In this document: in pieces, positions 8,099 through 16,238 of the stretch | How the letters are laid out: every line of letters starts with the position of its first letter | How positions within the stretch are numbered: the first letter of the stretch is position 1 | From: SVTX01 sp045132775 | GTDB taxonomy: Bacteria; Bacillota; Clostridia; Oscillospirales; CAG-272 | Direction of reading: 5' to 3' | Assembly: GCA_045132775.1 (NCBI GenBank) | Contig: JBGUSX010000116.1 | Coordinates: 29,886 to 93,885 of the forward strand | DNA: 64,000 nucleotides | The notes under the pieces: model-generated | Database searches by the model: none | What the model was told of the DNA's origin: nothing | What the model saw: only the letters and a program-made list of their open reading frames with translations | Program-made: the position numbers and the translations under genes

Positions 8099-8836
8099 TT
8101 ATTGATCTTTTTTACTTCTGTTATTCATGAATTTATTGAATTTCAAGGCTCCGAGAAAGATTCCGACAACTCCTATCGCACACACGAGCACGAAAACGAT
8201 CCAGTGCCACGGCTCTGTGAACTTATCAAACGGTACGATCGAAAGCCCATATATTATCGTTGCAATTCCCACTCCTCTGCCGATGATTATCGACGGGAAG
8301 AACCAGCCGAGGTTCATCTTAAGCGTTCCCGAGATCATAACGAGCGCGTCGTCGGGAAACATTGGGAAAAGCATCATCACGGGAAAGAATACGCTTCCGT
8401 TATTTCTCAAAAGCGTTGTTGCCTTTTCACAGTCCTCTTCTCCGAGCATCCACGCGCATACCTTATAACCGCCGAAGCGTCCGACAAGGTACATTGACGT
8501 GCTTGATATCACAACTCCCGTAAAGACGATGATAAAAGCGGTCGTGGGATCGGGATATATAGCCTGTCCGAGCACGATGAACATCATTGTCGTTCCCGGG
8601 AGGAAGCACAGCACAGTTGTACAGACTATTTGCAGAAGTATGAACATTATCACTCCGATCCACGAGTCCGTGAAAGAATCAAGTATATGTACGTTTATCT
8701 GCATTCCGTCGTCGAAATTTAACACTCCGCACGCCCATAAAAGCAGCATTGCGACGACAGAAAACGAGACGAAGATAAGCAAGGTCAGAATACCCTTGAA
8801 TATCGCTTTTTTATATTTTACAAGAAAATCCTTCAA
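8099..8836 (-). CDS. VTT-domain (TVP38/DedA-like) membrane protein
   Basis: This protein of about 245 residues has five to six membrane segments and a VTT-type core (FLPGTTMMFIVLGQAIYP, then VGRFGGYKV and PMFPDDALVMISG). Relatives are thought to act in membrane lipid flipping or homeostasis; the substrate is not known here. The best start is TTG at 8836, five bases after GGAGG. The longer frame from TTG 8848 would overlap that ribosome-binding site. It follows queT by 22 bases and is probably cotranscribed with it. Confidence 0.82.
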   Translation of the reverse strand: MKDFLVKYKKAIFKGILTLLIFVSFSVVAMLLLWACGVLNFDDGMQINVHILDSFTDSWIGVIMFILLQIVCTTVLCFLPGTTMMFIVLGQAIYPDPTTAFIIVFTGVVISSTSMYLVGRFGGYKVCAWMLGEEDCEKATTLLRNNGSVFFPVMMLFPMFPDDALVMISGTLKMNLGWFFPSIIIGRGVGIATIIYGLSIVPFDKFTEPWHWIVFVLVCAIGVVGIFLGALKFNKFMNNRSKKDQ

Positions 8837-8858
8837 GCTGACCTCCAATTTAGTGAAT

Positions 8859-9386
8859 TCAAGTTATACGTCTGAGGGTTTTTTCTGCTCCTACAAGGAA
8901 AACTGTGCCTAATATTCCGCAAGATATCACCTCTCCGAACAGGATAGTCAATGCGTAAAACGGTATGATCGAAGCATTTTGCGCATCGGGCGCGGTATAG
9001 CAGAAATAGCAAATGACCGTCACTATGACCGTGTTTGCCAATATATTGGGGATCGTGCAGAGAAAACGCGAGATCTTCGCGTTTTTCATTTTTCCCATCG
9101 CGTACGCTCCGAGTGCGCCTATCAGCGTTGCGATAGGTCCCAGAAAGATATCGAGCGGTGCGCAAAACGTCAGGATATTTGCAAGCAGACATCCGACGTA
9201 GAGTCCCGGTATCGCCGCGGGAGTGACGAATGCAAGCACGATAAGGATCTCCGAAAACCTTATCTGTATCGCGTTTTTGTCAAGTCCCAAAGCCATTGAA
9301 AGATACGTCAGCGCGACGTACATCGCGGCGATGAGCGCGGCGGTGCATAAAAATCGCACGCGCTTTACAGTGTTTTGTTTTGTCAT
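8859..9386 (-). CDS. queT: Queuosine precursor ECF transporter substrate subunit QueT
   Basis: This 175-residue hydrophobic protein has about six membrane segments. The motif AIQIRFSEILIVLAF near residue 38 is characteristic of the QueT family of ECF transporter S components, which bind a queuosine precursor such as preQ1 and dock onto a shared ECF energising module not encoded here. A preQ1-I riboswitch directly upstream supports the assignment. Two hairpins lie between riboswitch and ATG, and no strong Shine-Dalgarno is visible, consistent with control at translation or by RNA structure. Confidence 0.9.
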   Translation of the reverse strand: MTKQNTVKRVRFLCTAALIAAMYVALTYLSMALGLDKNAIQIRFSEILIVLAFVTPAAIPGLYVGCLLANILTFCAPLDIFLGPIATLIGALGAYAMGKMKNAKISRFLCTIPNILANTVIVTVICYFCYTAPDAQNASIIPFYALTILFGEVISCGILGTVFLVGAEKTLRRIT

Positions 9387-9440
9387 TTTTCTTTTCGCAG
9401 AGGTTGTCCTCTGCCGCGGTATGCACGAAGGCAGACCGCG

Positions 9441-9483
9441 CCCCTTAGTTTTATTTAGAGTGAGGATGGTTTCGAACTCACTT
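9441..9483 (-). promoter_or_regulatory. preQ1-I riboswitch upstream of queT
   Basis: Read on the minus strand, the stem AGTGAG/CTCACT encloses the loop TTCGAAACCATC and is followed by the A-rich tail CTAAATAAAACTAAGG. This matches the preQ1 class I layout: small hairpin, A-rich strand, and a terminal GG that can pair with the CC of the loop to form the pseudoknot. It lies 54 bases before queT and 27 bases after the folC stop. Binding of preQ1 would be expected to lower expression of its own importer. Confidence 0.85.
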
Positions 9484-9509
9484 TATTTACTTTTTTGGTT
9501 TTGTTTTGA

Positions 9510-10787
9510 TTATTCTTTCGCGTTTTTGATTGCCTGTGCGACCTCGCAATACATATAGAGCGAGCCGAGGCTTATTATGGGCTTATTGTTCTCTTTTGCA
9601 TAGGTAAGAGCCCCATTAACCGCTGATGCAACCGAGTCGCACGCGACGGACACAATTCCCTTTTGTGCAAAGACTTTCGCATATTCAGAGGCAGAGAGTG
9701 CGCGAGGATTATCGGGCGTGAGGCAGAATACCTTTTCGGCGACGGACGCTATGCGGTCTGCCATATAATCGTAATCCTTATCCGCCATAACCCCCGTAAT
9801 TATTCCGACCTTTTTTTCGCCGAAATACTGCTTGATGCTTGCAACTGCGCTATCTATGCCCTCGGGGTTATGTCCTCCGTCGGCTATGACGAGGGGGGAT
9901 CGGCTTATGATCTCAAATCTCGCGGGCCATTTTACTGTTTTCAAGCCCTCGCAAATGGCAGTTTCGGGAATATTATATTCGCTTTCCTTGAGAATGTCAA
10001 TCGCAGTAAGGCAATTCGTTGCGTTTTCGGGCTGATACGTGCCGAGGAGAGATAGGAAGAGATCGGATCTTTTTTCGTAGTCAAAGAACGTTCCGTCAAG
10101 GGTGGTTTCCTTGATCTTCAGAGTGCTTCTGTCGACCTTAAGCATCGGCGCACCGACCTCTTTTGCCTTATCCTGTATGACTTTCTCAGCTCTTTCGTCC
10201 TTGCCGCACCAGAGCACGGGGACATCCTTTTTGATGATTCCCGCCTTCTCTGCGGCTATCTTTTCCACGGTGTCACCAAGTATTGAAGTGTGGTCGAGGG
10301 CGATGCCTGTAATGACCGAGAGAATGGGAGTTTTGATGATATTCGTTGCGTCAAGGCGACCGCCGAGACCGCATTCGAGAACCACGATATCGCAATTATT
10401 TCTGGCAAAATACAGGAACGCCAGGGCGGTTATAAGCTCGAATTCGGTGGGCTTATCGGTCATTTTATCTGCTACGGGCTTGATGATCTCAACAAGCTCG
10501 CAGAGCTCGGAATCGCTTATATTTAAAGAGTTTATGCGCATTCTTTCGTTGAATTCAACGATGTAGGGCGAGGTGAAAAGCCCGACCCTGTAGCCTGCTT
10601 TGCGGAGGATACTGTCGGTCATGGCACAGAAGGAGCCTTTGCCGTTTGTGCCTGCCACGTGGATGAATTTGAGTCTGTCCTGGGGGTCTCCGAGTGCGTG
10701 GCAAAGTTCGGTCACACGCTCGAGTCCGGGCTTGCAAAACGTCCAATTTACCGAATGTATATATTCAATCGCTTCTGTATAGTTCAT
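9510..10787 (-). CDS. folC: Folylpolyglutamate synthase/dihydrofolate synthase
   Basis: This 425-residue Mur-ligase-fold enzyme adds glutamates to folates and can attach glutamate to dihydropteroate. The ATP-binding motif GTNGKGS is at residues 46-52, and the family motifs GLGGRLDATN and ITGIALDHTSILGDT follow. The C-terminal domain contains ADGGHNPEGI. Its ATG overlaps the folT stop by four bases (ATGA). Uptake and retention of folate are therefore coupled and both lie downstream of the THF riboswitch. Confidence 0.95.
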   Translation of the reverse strand: MNYTEAIEYIHSVNWTFCKPGLERVTELCHALGDPQDRLKFIHVAGTNGKGSFCAMTDSILRKAGYRVGLFTSPYIVEFNERMRINSLNISDSELCELVEIIKPVADKMTDKPTEFELITALAFLYFARNNCDIVVLECGLGGRLDATNIIKTPILSVITGIALDHTSILGDTVEKIAAEKAGIIKKDVPVLWCGKDERAEKVIQDKAKEVGAPMLKVDRSTLKIKETTLDGTFFDYEKRSDLFLSLLGTYQPENATNCLTAIDILKESEYNIPETAICEGLKTVKWPARFEIISRSPLVIADGGHNPEGIDSAVASIKQYFGEKKVGIITGVMADKDYDYMADRIASVAEKVFCLTPDNPRALSASEYAKVFAQKGIVSVACDSVASAVNGALTYAKENNKPIISLGSLYMYCEVAQAIKNAKE

Positions 10788-11338
10788 TGCAAAAACCCTT
10801 TCTCCATAAGCTTTTTTATCGATGTATTTTTATACATTATGCATAAAATCACAATTTCCAGCGGGGCAATCACAAAATAAAGCGGAATTCGCCATAATAC
10901 CGCCCAATTATAGAACGTAAAGAGTCCTATCGGCTTGATTATCATCGAGCCTACGACGTGGGCGATCGCTGACGGAAAAATGATCCTTGCGTAGCCGTTT
11001 TTCTTGAAAACGTACTTCGCGAAAAATCCCGAGACGACTCCTATTGACGTAGCACCGAGTGTGACGATGAGATTGAGGGGGTATGCCTGCCCCGAGAGGA
11101 AGTAGCTGATGATATCTGTCGCCGCTCCGACCACTCCGCCGACGATCGGTCCGAACATAATGCCTGCCATAAGTATCGGCAGGTTCTCAAAGGTGATGCG
11201 GAAGAGTCCTCCGCCAAAGTTGAGCAGAGTCTTACAGAAAATGCCGATGACCACGCTCATTGCCGTCAGCATTGCCGCCATGGTCAATGACATTACGGTG
11301 CCGAAAAGTCCGATCTTTTGTTTTCTCGTGTTTTTCAT
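10784..11338 (-). CDS. folT: Folate ECF transporter substrate subunit FolT
   Basis: This 184-residue membrane protein has five to six helices and the S-component signatures RITFENLPILMAGIMFGPIVGG and GQAYPLN. It would bind folate and work with an ECF module encoded elsewhere. Two independent features fix the substrate: the THF riboswitch upstream and the overlap with folC. The ATG at 11338 follows AAGGAG; the open frame further upstream lies inside the riboswitch and is not coding. The stretch CTTTCCT just upstream can pair with AGGAAAG at the ribosome-binding site, which suggests translational control. Confidence 0.92.
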   Translation of the reverse strand: MKNTRKQKIGLFGTVMSLTMAAMLTAMSVVIGIFCKTLLNFGGGLFRITFENLPILMAGIMFGPIVGGVVGAATDIISYFLSGQAYPLNLIVTLGATSIGVVSGFFAKYVFKKNGYARIIFPSAIAHVVGSMIIKPIGLFTFYNWAVLWRIPLYFVIAPLEIVILCIMYKNTSIKKLMEKGFLQ

Positions 11339-11404
11339 AAAAAAATCTCCTTTCCTCGCAGCATAAGGCAGGAAAGAAGAAAGACTTATTCTTTGGGTGC
11401 CGTA

Positions 11405-11503
11405 TGAAGCGGGATGCAGGACGGTGACCGCGGAAATCTCTCCTTCGTCCGACCGGCAACTCCCCGTCCCGTCGGCACTTGACGCCATCATCCTTACTCT
11501 TCT
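11405..11503 (-). promoter_or_regulatory. Tetrahydrofolate riboswitch upstream of folT-folC
   Basis: On the minus strand the conserved THF aptamer blocks appear in order: GAGTAAGGATGATGGCG, TCAAGTG, GGGACGGGGAGTTG, ACGAAGG, CCGCGGT and TGCATCCCGC. These are the invariant segments of the Firmicutes THF riboswitch. The expression platform looks translational, because a CTTTCCT/AGGAAAG pairing would hide the folT ribosome-binding site. Confidence 0.93.
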
Positions 11504-11562
11504 TTTTATCGCAGAAGTGCGAAATTTCGACCGAATTTTATCTTTTCGGTCATTACCTTATT

Positions 11563-11590
11563 ATTATATCACCAATTTTTGATTTGTCAA
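11563..11590 (-). promoter_or_regulatory. Sigma-A promoter for folT-folC
   Basis: TTGACA (11585-11590) and TATAAT (11563-11568) are 16 bases apart on the minus strand, just before the THF riboswitch. Confidence 0.85.
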
Positions 11591-11633
11591 TAGCGTGCAT
11601 AGATTTTCCGATTGTTTTTTTCAAATGCGGCGG

Positions 11634-11667
11634 TTAAAAAGTCGCGGCGGCAATTTGCCGCCGCGAG
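11634..11667 (-). terminator. Terminator of the sigma-factor-controlled exported operon
   Basis: The perfect stem CGCGGCGGCAA/TTGCCGCCGCG (11643-11665) is followed on the minus strand by ACTTTTT. It closes the minus-strand run that starts at 15496. Confidence 0.88.
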
Positions 11668-11682
11668 ATATTAAACTTTTTT

Positions 11683-11829
11683 CTAAAGCATTGTCTTTAT
11701 ATCTGATATTTCATTTTTGAACAATTCAGTTTCAGAACTGACTTTACCACTAATGCTCTCGCAAGATGAGAGAAAGAAAATTGATACTGTTAACAACATC
11801 GCGGTAATTATTCGCATACGCATAGTCAT
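11683..11829 (-). CDS. 48-residue predicted lipoprotein
   Basis: A short frame with a strong GGAGGAG ribosome-binding site encodes a peptide with a basic N-terminus (MTMRMR), a hydrophobic stretch and a lipobox LSSC at Cys23, then about 25 polar residues ending in KTML. It would be lipid-anchored with only a short exposed tail. Two starts six bases apart (11829 and 11823) are possible. It is the last gene before the operon terminator, 32 bases after the type I membrane protein. I do not recognise a family. The signal features and ribosome-binding site make it a credible gene. Confidence 0.7.
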   Translation of the reverse strand: MTMRMRIITAMLLTVSIFFLSSCESISGKVSSETELFKNEISDIKTML

Positions 11830-11861
11830 TTCTCCTCCGTTTGCGTTATGACAATTACATA

Positions 11862-12791
11862 CTACAGCATCCTTCTACGCTTTACAATCAAAAAAATCAT
11901 TATTCCAATAACATTTATTAACACAACGGAGCAAATAGAGATTACAAGCGTGTTATCATATGAATTCTTGTTTTTTGTTGTGTCGTTTACTAAAATCTTT
12001 TCGTCCTCTTCAAAAGGCAGTGCCTTTTCGGATGAATCACTCGTTTTTGAAACATCTTTGTTTCGCACTCCACCAGTACCCTCCAGCAGATAATCTGTTA
12101 TATCAAAAATATCGTGAAGATTTAATGAGGCAACTCCCATTCCGTTTAAATTTGAATTATTCATTATCTCCTGCTGCACCATTTCAGCAAACTCATAGAA
12201 AGTGTTTAGTGGCAGTAGATATTCTTCCTTAACTCCAACATCCTGTTTAAAGTAAACGAAGTCCCCCTTGTTCGTCACATAATATATATATAATCCATTT
12301 GCCGATGATGTACCGTCTAAACAATATATTTTATCCACAACCAATTCACCCATTGAAAAACCCATTTTTGATGCAGAAAAAACATTTTGGTATGACAAAA
12401 TCCTATCAGGAATGATAGCACTAGCTTGTAAAGTATTCATTAAACGAGTTGGTTTCCCATCAACCAATGTCATGTTGAAATCTATGCATGATGATTCTTC
12501 CTTGATCACACCATATATTTCATTTAATGTGTATTGATCCCCTATCAGTTCATCAATTGTCTCGTGATTTGCAAAACCGATCATATAGAAACCATTGTAT
12601 ACTCTAATCAAGGTTTCTGACTCGGAGCATTCAAACAATTTGTATTCATCATCGTCAATAACTACCGAATCATTCCTTGAAAGCTCTACATTTTCCGAAT
12701 CCGTCCCATATTCGTTAGCATGAGCATTTATAGAAAATGAAGCAATACCGACACACATAAGAATGACAACAAACAACAATTTTTTTATCAT
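11862..12791 (-). CDS. Predicted type I membrane protein of unknown function
   Basis: This 309-residue protein has a signal peptide (residues 1-26, cleaved after AHA), an acidic extracytoplasmic region of about 255 residues, one C-terminal membrane helix (about 283-304) and the basic end KRRRML. This fits an exported domain anchored by its C-terminus. I see no known catalytic motif. The region before the helix is Ser/Asp/Lys-rich and looks like a flexible stalk. The DNA is clearly more AT-rich than neighbouring housekeeping genes. It follows the protease gene by 16 bases and is surely cotranscribed with it. Confidence 0.8.
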   Translation of the reverse strand: MIKKLLFVVILMCVGIASFSINAHANEYGTDSENVELSRNDSVVIDDDEYKLFECSESETLIRVYNGFYMIGFANHETIDELIGDQYTLNEIYGVIKEESSCIDFNMTLVDGKPTRLMNTLQASAIIPDRILSYQNVFSASKMGFSMGELVVDKIYCLDGTSSANGLYIYYVTNKGDFVYFKQDVGVKEEYLLPLNTFYEFAEMVQQEIMNNSNLNGMGVASLNLHDIFDITDYLLEGTGGVRNKDVSKTSDSSEKALPFEEDEKILVNDTTKNKNSYDNTLVISICSVVLINVIGIMIFLIVKRRRML

Positions 12792-12807
12792 ATTCCGAAT
12801 CTCCTTA

Positions 12808-14934
12808 TTAGTTAAAATAGTATGGCAAAGTTGATGTGTGATATGATGTTTTTATCACGATAGTACCATCCCAAACACCAGTATCTGGAATTTCATCTGC
12901 TTGACAATTTCGTCCATTTACAATTTTTTGATATGAGCATAGAGTATAGCTTCCATTATTAACAGGCAGCGGATCAAGTATGACAAATCTAGTTGTTCCG
13001 TTTATATCAATATACCCACATATCACGGTAGCGTGTCCACTGTTTCTGCTTGTTGAATCATTAATATTACCATACCATCCTCTTGCAATATAAATAACAT
13101 ATCCCTCATCCAAGAAATTCTTTAATATTGCTTCAGAGTAAATTCTATAGTCTAATACACTTGTGTTGAATGAAGCTGACGAAATATTAGAAATATAGTA
13201 ATCCATAGCCTTCGCAGCTTCAGCATTGGTTCCTCCCGAATTTACCACCGATCCTTTTACATGTTGAACTGCATGTGATTGCGTATACAACACACCAGGA
13301 TAGTGATTTCGCGCAAACATTCTTGCACTTGCCGCCCAACACCAATTACTTTCTTGCTGTCCTTCAACAGCAATATTCATAAGTGAACCTATTTCAAAAA
13401 TGTACCACTCATCTCTATAGTCTAAATCGTTTACATGGGCAAGCATAGTAAGGTCTGCACCGTTGCCGCTAGTGCTTGTTGATGTTGAAAGAACCTTCCC
13501 GCTCAATGCTGAGGCCTTGCAGGATATTTTATATCTTCCGTTTGAGGTTTCGGTCAGTTTCCATAGGGTATAGTCCGTGACGGTCGTATACTGCTTGACC
13601 TTTGTAGTATCCGAGGAGTCGACTCCAAGATATTTACCGCTGTTCACGTTTTTTATCTTGAAATATCCACCGCCGCCAAGCTCAAAAATCCACTGCATCT
13701 TGGCGTGCGTACCAAAAGCGTTTTGCTGAACGATTCCTCCATCGGAGAGTGATCCGCTATCGACCTCCATATACCTTCCTGTGCCAACATTCTGAACATA
13801 TGCCACATCTCCCGCAATATCGGGAATAACCGTATACGTATACGAGTTCGTGTGTGTCGCGGTTGTCGAAGGGTCCGTGCGGATCTCGGCTTTCAGCCTG
13901 AAATCTCCACTCTTTTTTCCTGTTACGATAGCCCCGCCTGCGTAATCATCCCAAGTTGAAATTGCTATATCTGTGTAGCCCGACTCGACAGACATATAAG
14001 GAGTGTTTGCTCCGATAACGGTCGACCAGCCTTTTATCCACACCGTGCCGTTCTTGCCTTCAGCAAGTCCGTTGCTCATCGATACCGTCTGCGTTCTCGC
14101 GGTGCCGTACTTTATATTTCCCGTATACGCGGTGAACTTCCATTTTCCACGGTTTCCGGCTGCAGACGAAGTACTTAGGATAAGCTGTGCCGCGGCGGGA
14201 TCATTTTCTCCCGACACGGTGGTATTCGGTGCGGCAAGAACGCTCGTGCTCCCGTACGGATGTATTGTGTATACACCGCCCGATTGCAATATCGTATACG
14301 TGGTATTCACATTTGAATCGTTGGTATTGATATATCCCGTGGAAAATTTATTTATGTCAATATCCGTGCCCGTAGTGAAGGACATCCTATTATTAAGCAT
14401 CGATCTTATTACGTATTGATTGGTGTTCCCAATTCTCGACACCTTAAAAAGCGAGGATCTTGAAAAATTCGTCAGCGGTGTGTTGCTTGAATAATTCTGC
14501 TGGACCATTCTGTACCCCGCCACCGCGTAGTTATTCTCTACCGTCATATAGTAGTTGTCGTTGCCTACGTTTTCTATCTCGTAAACTCCGTCGGGTAAAA
14601 CCACGGGTTCGAGAGGTCCTAAATCGCTCGGGTCTGCACCGCCTCCGATCTGTGTCATAGGCGGTGCGCTCATAGCCGTGTTTTCTATTTCGTATTCGTC
14701 ATAGAATATTTCCGTCTCTTCTTCGGCAGGGGCTGACGTGCTGTTCTCGGGTTCCGTGGCGGTCGCTGTATCATTTTCTTCAATGAGAGGCTCATTAACA
14801 AGATTTTCGTCTGCGTCTGCCTCTGTCTCTTCGTTGACTGCATAAGCTGTCAGAGTGCCATAGGGGAAAAGCATAACTGCTGTAATGAATGCCAAAGCAA
14901 ACGACAATACTTTCATCTTAAGCGTACGTTTCAT
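12808..14934 (-). CDS. Secreted papain-like cysteine protease with ricin-type lectin domains
   Basis: This 708-residue exported protein has a signal peptide (to about residue 33) and an acidic linker. Two ricin-like beta-trefoil regions cover about 108-270 and 371-525, with repeats such as YEIENVGNDNYYM and VQNVGTGRYMEV. A beta-sandwich-like segment lies between them. The C-terminal 180 residues look like an AvrRpt2/C39-type papain fold: QESNWCWAAS with Cys532, GHATVICGY with His634 and VILDPLP with Asp654 form the expected triad. It probably binds glycans and cleaves a protein at or outside the cell surface. The substrate is unknown. Confidence 0.85.
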   Translation of the reverse strand: MKRTLKMKVLSFALAFITAVMLFPYGTLTAYAVNEETEADADENLVNEPLIEENDTATATEPENSTSAPAEEETEIFYDEYEIENTAMSAPPMTQIGGGADPSDLGPLEPVVLPDGVYEIENVGNDNYYMTVENNYAVAGYRMVQQNYSSNTPLTNFSRSSLFKVSRIGNTNQYVIRSMLNNRMSFTTGTDIDINKFSTGYINTNDSNVNTTYTILQSGGVYTIHPYGSTSVLAAPNTTVSGENDPAAAQLILSTSSAAGNRGKWKFTAYTGNIKYGTARTQTVSMSNGLAEGKNGTVWIKGWSTVIGANTPYMSVESGYTDIAISTWDDYAGGAIVTGKKSGDFRLKAEIRTDPSTTATHTNSYTYTVIPDIAGDVAYVQNVGTGRYMEVDSGSLSDGGIVQQNAFGTHAKMQWIFELGGGGYFKIKNVNSGKYLGVDSSDTTKVKQYTTVTDYTLWKLTETSNGRYKISCKASALSGKVLSTSTSTSGNGADLTMLAHVNDLDYRDEWYIFEIGSLMNIAVEGQQESNWCWAASARMFARNHYPGVLYTQSHAVQHVKGSVVNSGGTNAEAAKAMDYYISNISSASFNTSVLDYRIYSEAILKNFLDEGYVIYIARGWYGNINDSTSRNSGHATVICGYIDINGTTRFVILDPLPVNNGSYTLCSYQKIVNGRNCQADEIPDTGVWDGTIVIKTSYHTSTLPYYFN

Positions 14935-14960
14935 TTATACAATTCTCCTATTCTTTTTAT

Positions 14961-15410
14961 TTATTTGTACTCGTATTCGAGGGTCTCCTCGATCACGTCT
15001 TTTTGTCCGTTATTTCCTGTAATCTCAAGAGTTATACGTGCGCGGTACATTCCTTTACCGTTTACTGTAAAAGTGTTGCTTAAAACTCCGTTTGGATTGG
15101 TTGACGAAGCCACCCATTGGTTATTTGTATACCCAATGTCCACAACATTCCAGAAAACCAATAAAAATCTTTTCTCAATTTTTACCGTTACGGTTGCCTT
15201 TTGGAAAATGCTACTGTCAGCTACGTATCTGACACTTACAGTCGCTTTATTGGTATTTGCGATTGTAAAAGTAGATGAGCTATTCAATGCTACATTCAAA
15301 CGAGGCATAATTTCCCGTGTTTCGTCCTCCGCGAATGCGACAAATGTTCCCGATAAAAGAATCGCGAACGTCAATAAAAATGTCAAGCTTGTTTTTAAAA
15401 AATTCTTCAT
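14961..15410 (-). CDS. Small secreted protein of unknown function
   Basis: This 149-residue protein has a signal peptide (about 1-27, cleaved after AFA). A mature all-beta domain alternates short strands such as STFTIANTNKATVSV and KGMYRARITLEI, suggesting an immunoglobulin-like fold. The ATG at 15410 follows AAGGAAAG and is preferred; a longer frame from 15491 would start at the transcription start and place charged residues before the signal peptide. It is the first gene of the operon driven by the ECF-type promoter at 15496-15526. I do not recognise a named family. Confidence 0.8.
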   Translation of the reverse strand: MKNFLKTSLTFLLTFAILLSGTFVAFAEDETREIMPRLNVALNSSSTFTIANTNKATVSVRYVADSSIFQKATVTVKIEKRFLLVFWNVVDIGYTNNQWVASSTNPNGVLSNTFTVNGKGMYRARITLEITGNNGQKDVIEETLEYEYK

Positions 15411-15495
15411 TTCTGTCTTTCCTTTCTTTGAACAAAAAATTTGAATGGTCTGGTCTATTATGGCTTTTTGCCTAGTTTTTACCTCCTTCATAATG

Positions 15496-15526
15496 TAATA
15501 CCGACATTTTCAAGATTTTTCTTCAA
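15496..15526 (-). promoter_or_regulatory. Predicted ECF-sigma promoter of the exported operon
   Basis: On the minus strand TTGAAGAAAAA (15516-15526) is followed after exactly 11 bases by TCGGTATTA (15496-15504) and then CATTATGA. The same two blocks with the same spacing stand before the sigma factor gene at 16858-16888. This is the expected signature of an autoregulated ECF sigma factor. Confidence 0.75.
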
Positions 15527-15569
15527 TCAAACAGAAATATTAACAAAAAGTTCACAAATTTTGATGAGT

Positions 15570-16238
15570 TTACTTTATGCCTTCGATGGTTTTTAGCACT
15601 TCATTTTCTATCAATTCGTTCGAGCAAATGATTGTCAGCAAATATTTTTCGTCGAGCCAGATATATGTAGTGGTTTTTTCTGTTGTGCGGACATAAATTT
15701 CAGTTCCGTTGTGATCAATTACCGCTACATTATCGGTGTCATTGTCTATGATAATGTTATTGGATGCGCCCAACGGACATTGATCAAGCATGATTAAATT
15801 TCCGCTTTCGTCATAATAGATGGTTGAAACACTCGCATCGCTTACAGCTCTGTCTGCCAATACATATCCCTCGGGTATGTATGTCAACTCATACACTTCC
15901 TCTATTGTTGACACGGTGTTTTTATCATCATTAACGAAATCAACGTTAACATATTCCTCATAAAATGTCTCAATAAAAGAGCCGATCTCGTTGCGGTACA
16001 CGTAAGCAGTACATCCGGCAAGCAGAAGAAGCGCGGCGGCGACAAGAATAGCGATAAGTCTCTTTTTGCCCATCCTTTGCTCTATAGCCTTTCCCGTTGC
16101 TATTATTTCAAGCATCGCGGCTTTATGCTCTTCGCTGCAGGGGGCGGATTCGGTACTGTTGGCAAGCTCTTGCTCAAATTTGATTGACAGTCCTTCAACC
16201 AACGCTTTCCCGAACAGTCTCACGTCTTTTTTATACAT
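15570..16238 (-). CDS. DUF4367-type membrane protein, predicted anti-sigma factor
   Basis: This 222-residue protein has an N-terminal cytoplasmic region of about 60 residues, one membrane helix (LIAILVAAALLLLAGCTAYVY) and an extracytoplasmic domain with the DUF4367 hallmark ELTYIPEGYVL. It starts with ATG at 16238, inside the end of the sigma gene, so the two overlap by eight bases and are translationally coupled. GGAGGG provides the ribosome-binding site. By position and topology it should hold the sigma factor until an envelope signal arrives. A classical zinc-binding anti-sigma motif is absent, so the mode of binding is open. Confidence 0.82.
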   Translation of the reverse strand: MYKKDVRLFGKALVEGLSIKFEQELANSTESAPCSEEHKAAMLEIIATGKAIEQRMGKKRLIAILVAAALLLLAGCTAYVYRNEIGSFIETFYEEYVNVDFVNDDKNTVSTIEEVYELTYIPEGYVLADRAVSDASVSTIYYDESGNLIMLDQCPLGASNNIIIDNDTDNVAVIDHNGTEIYVRTTEKTTTYIWLDEKYLLTIICSNELIENEVLKTIEGIK

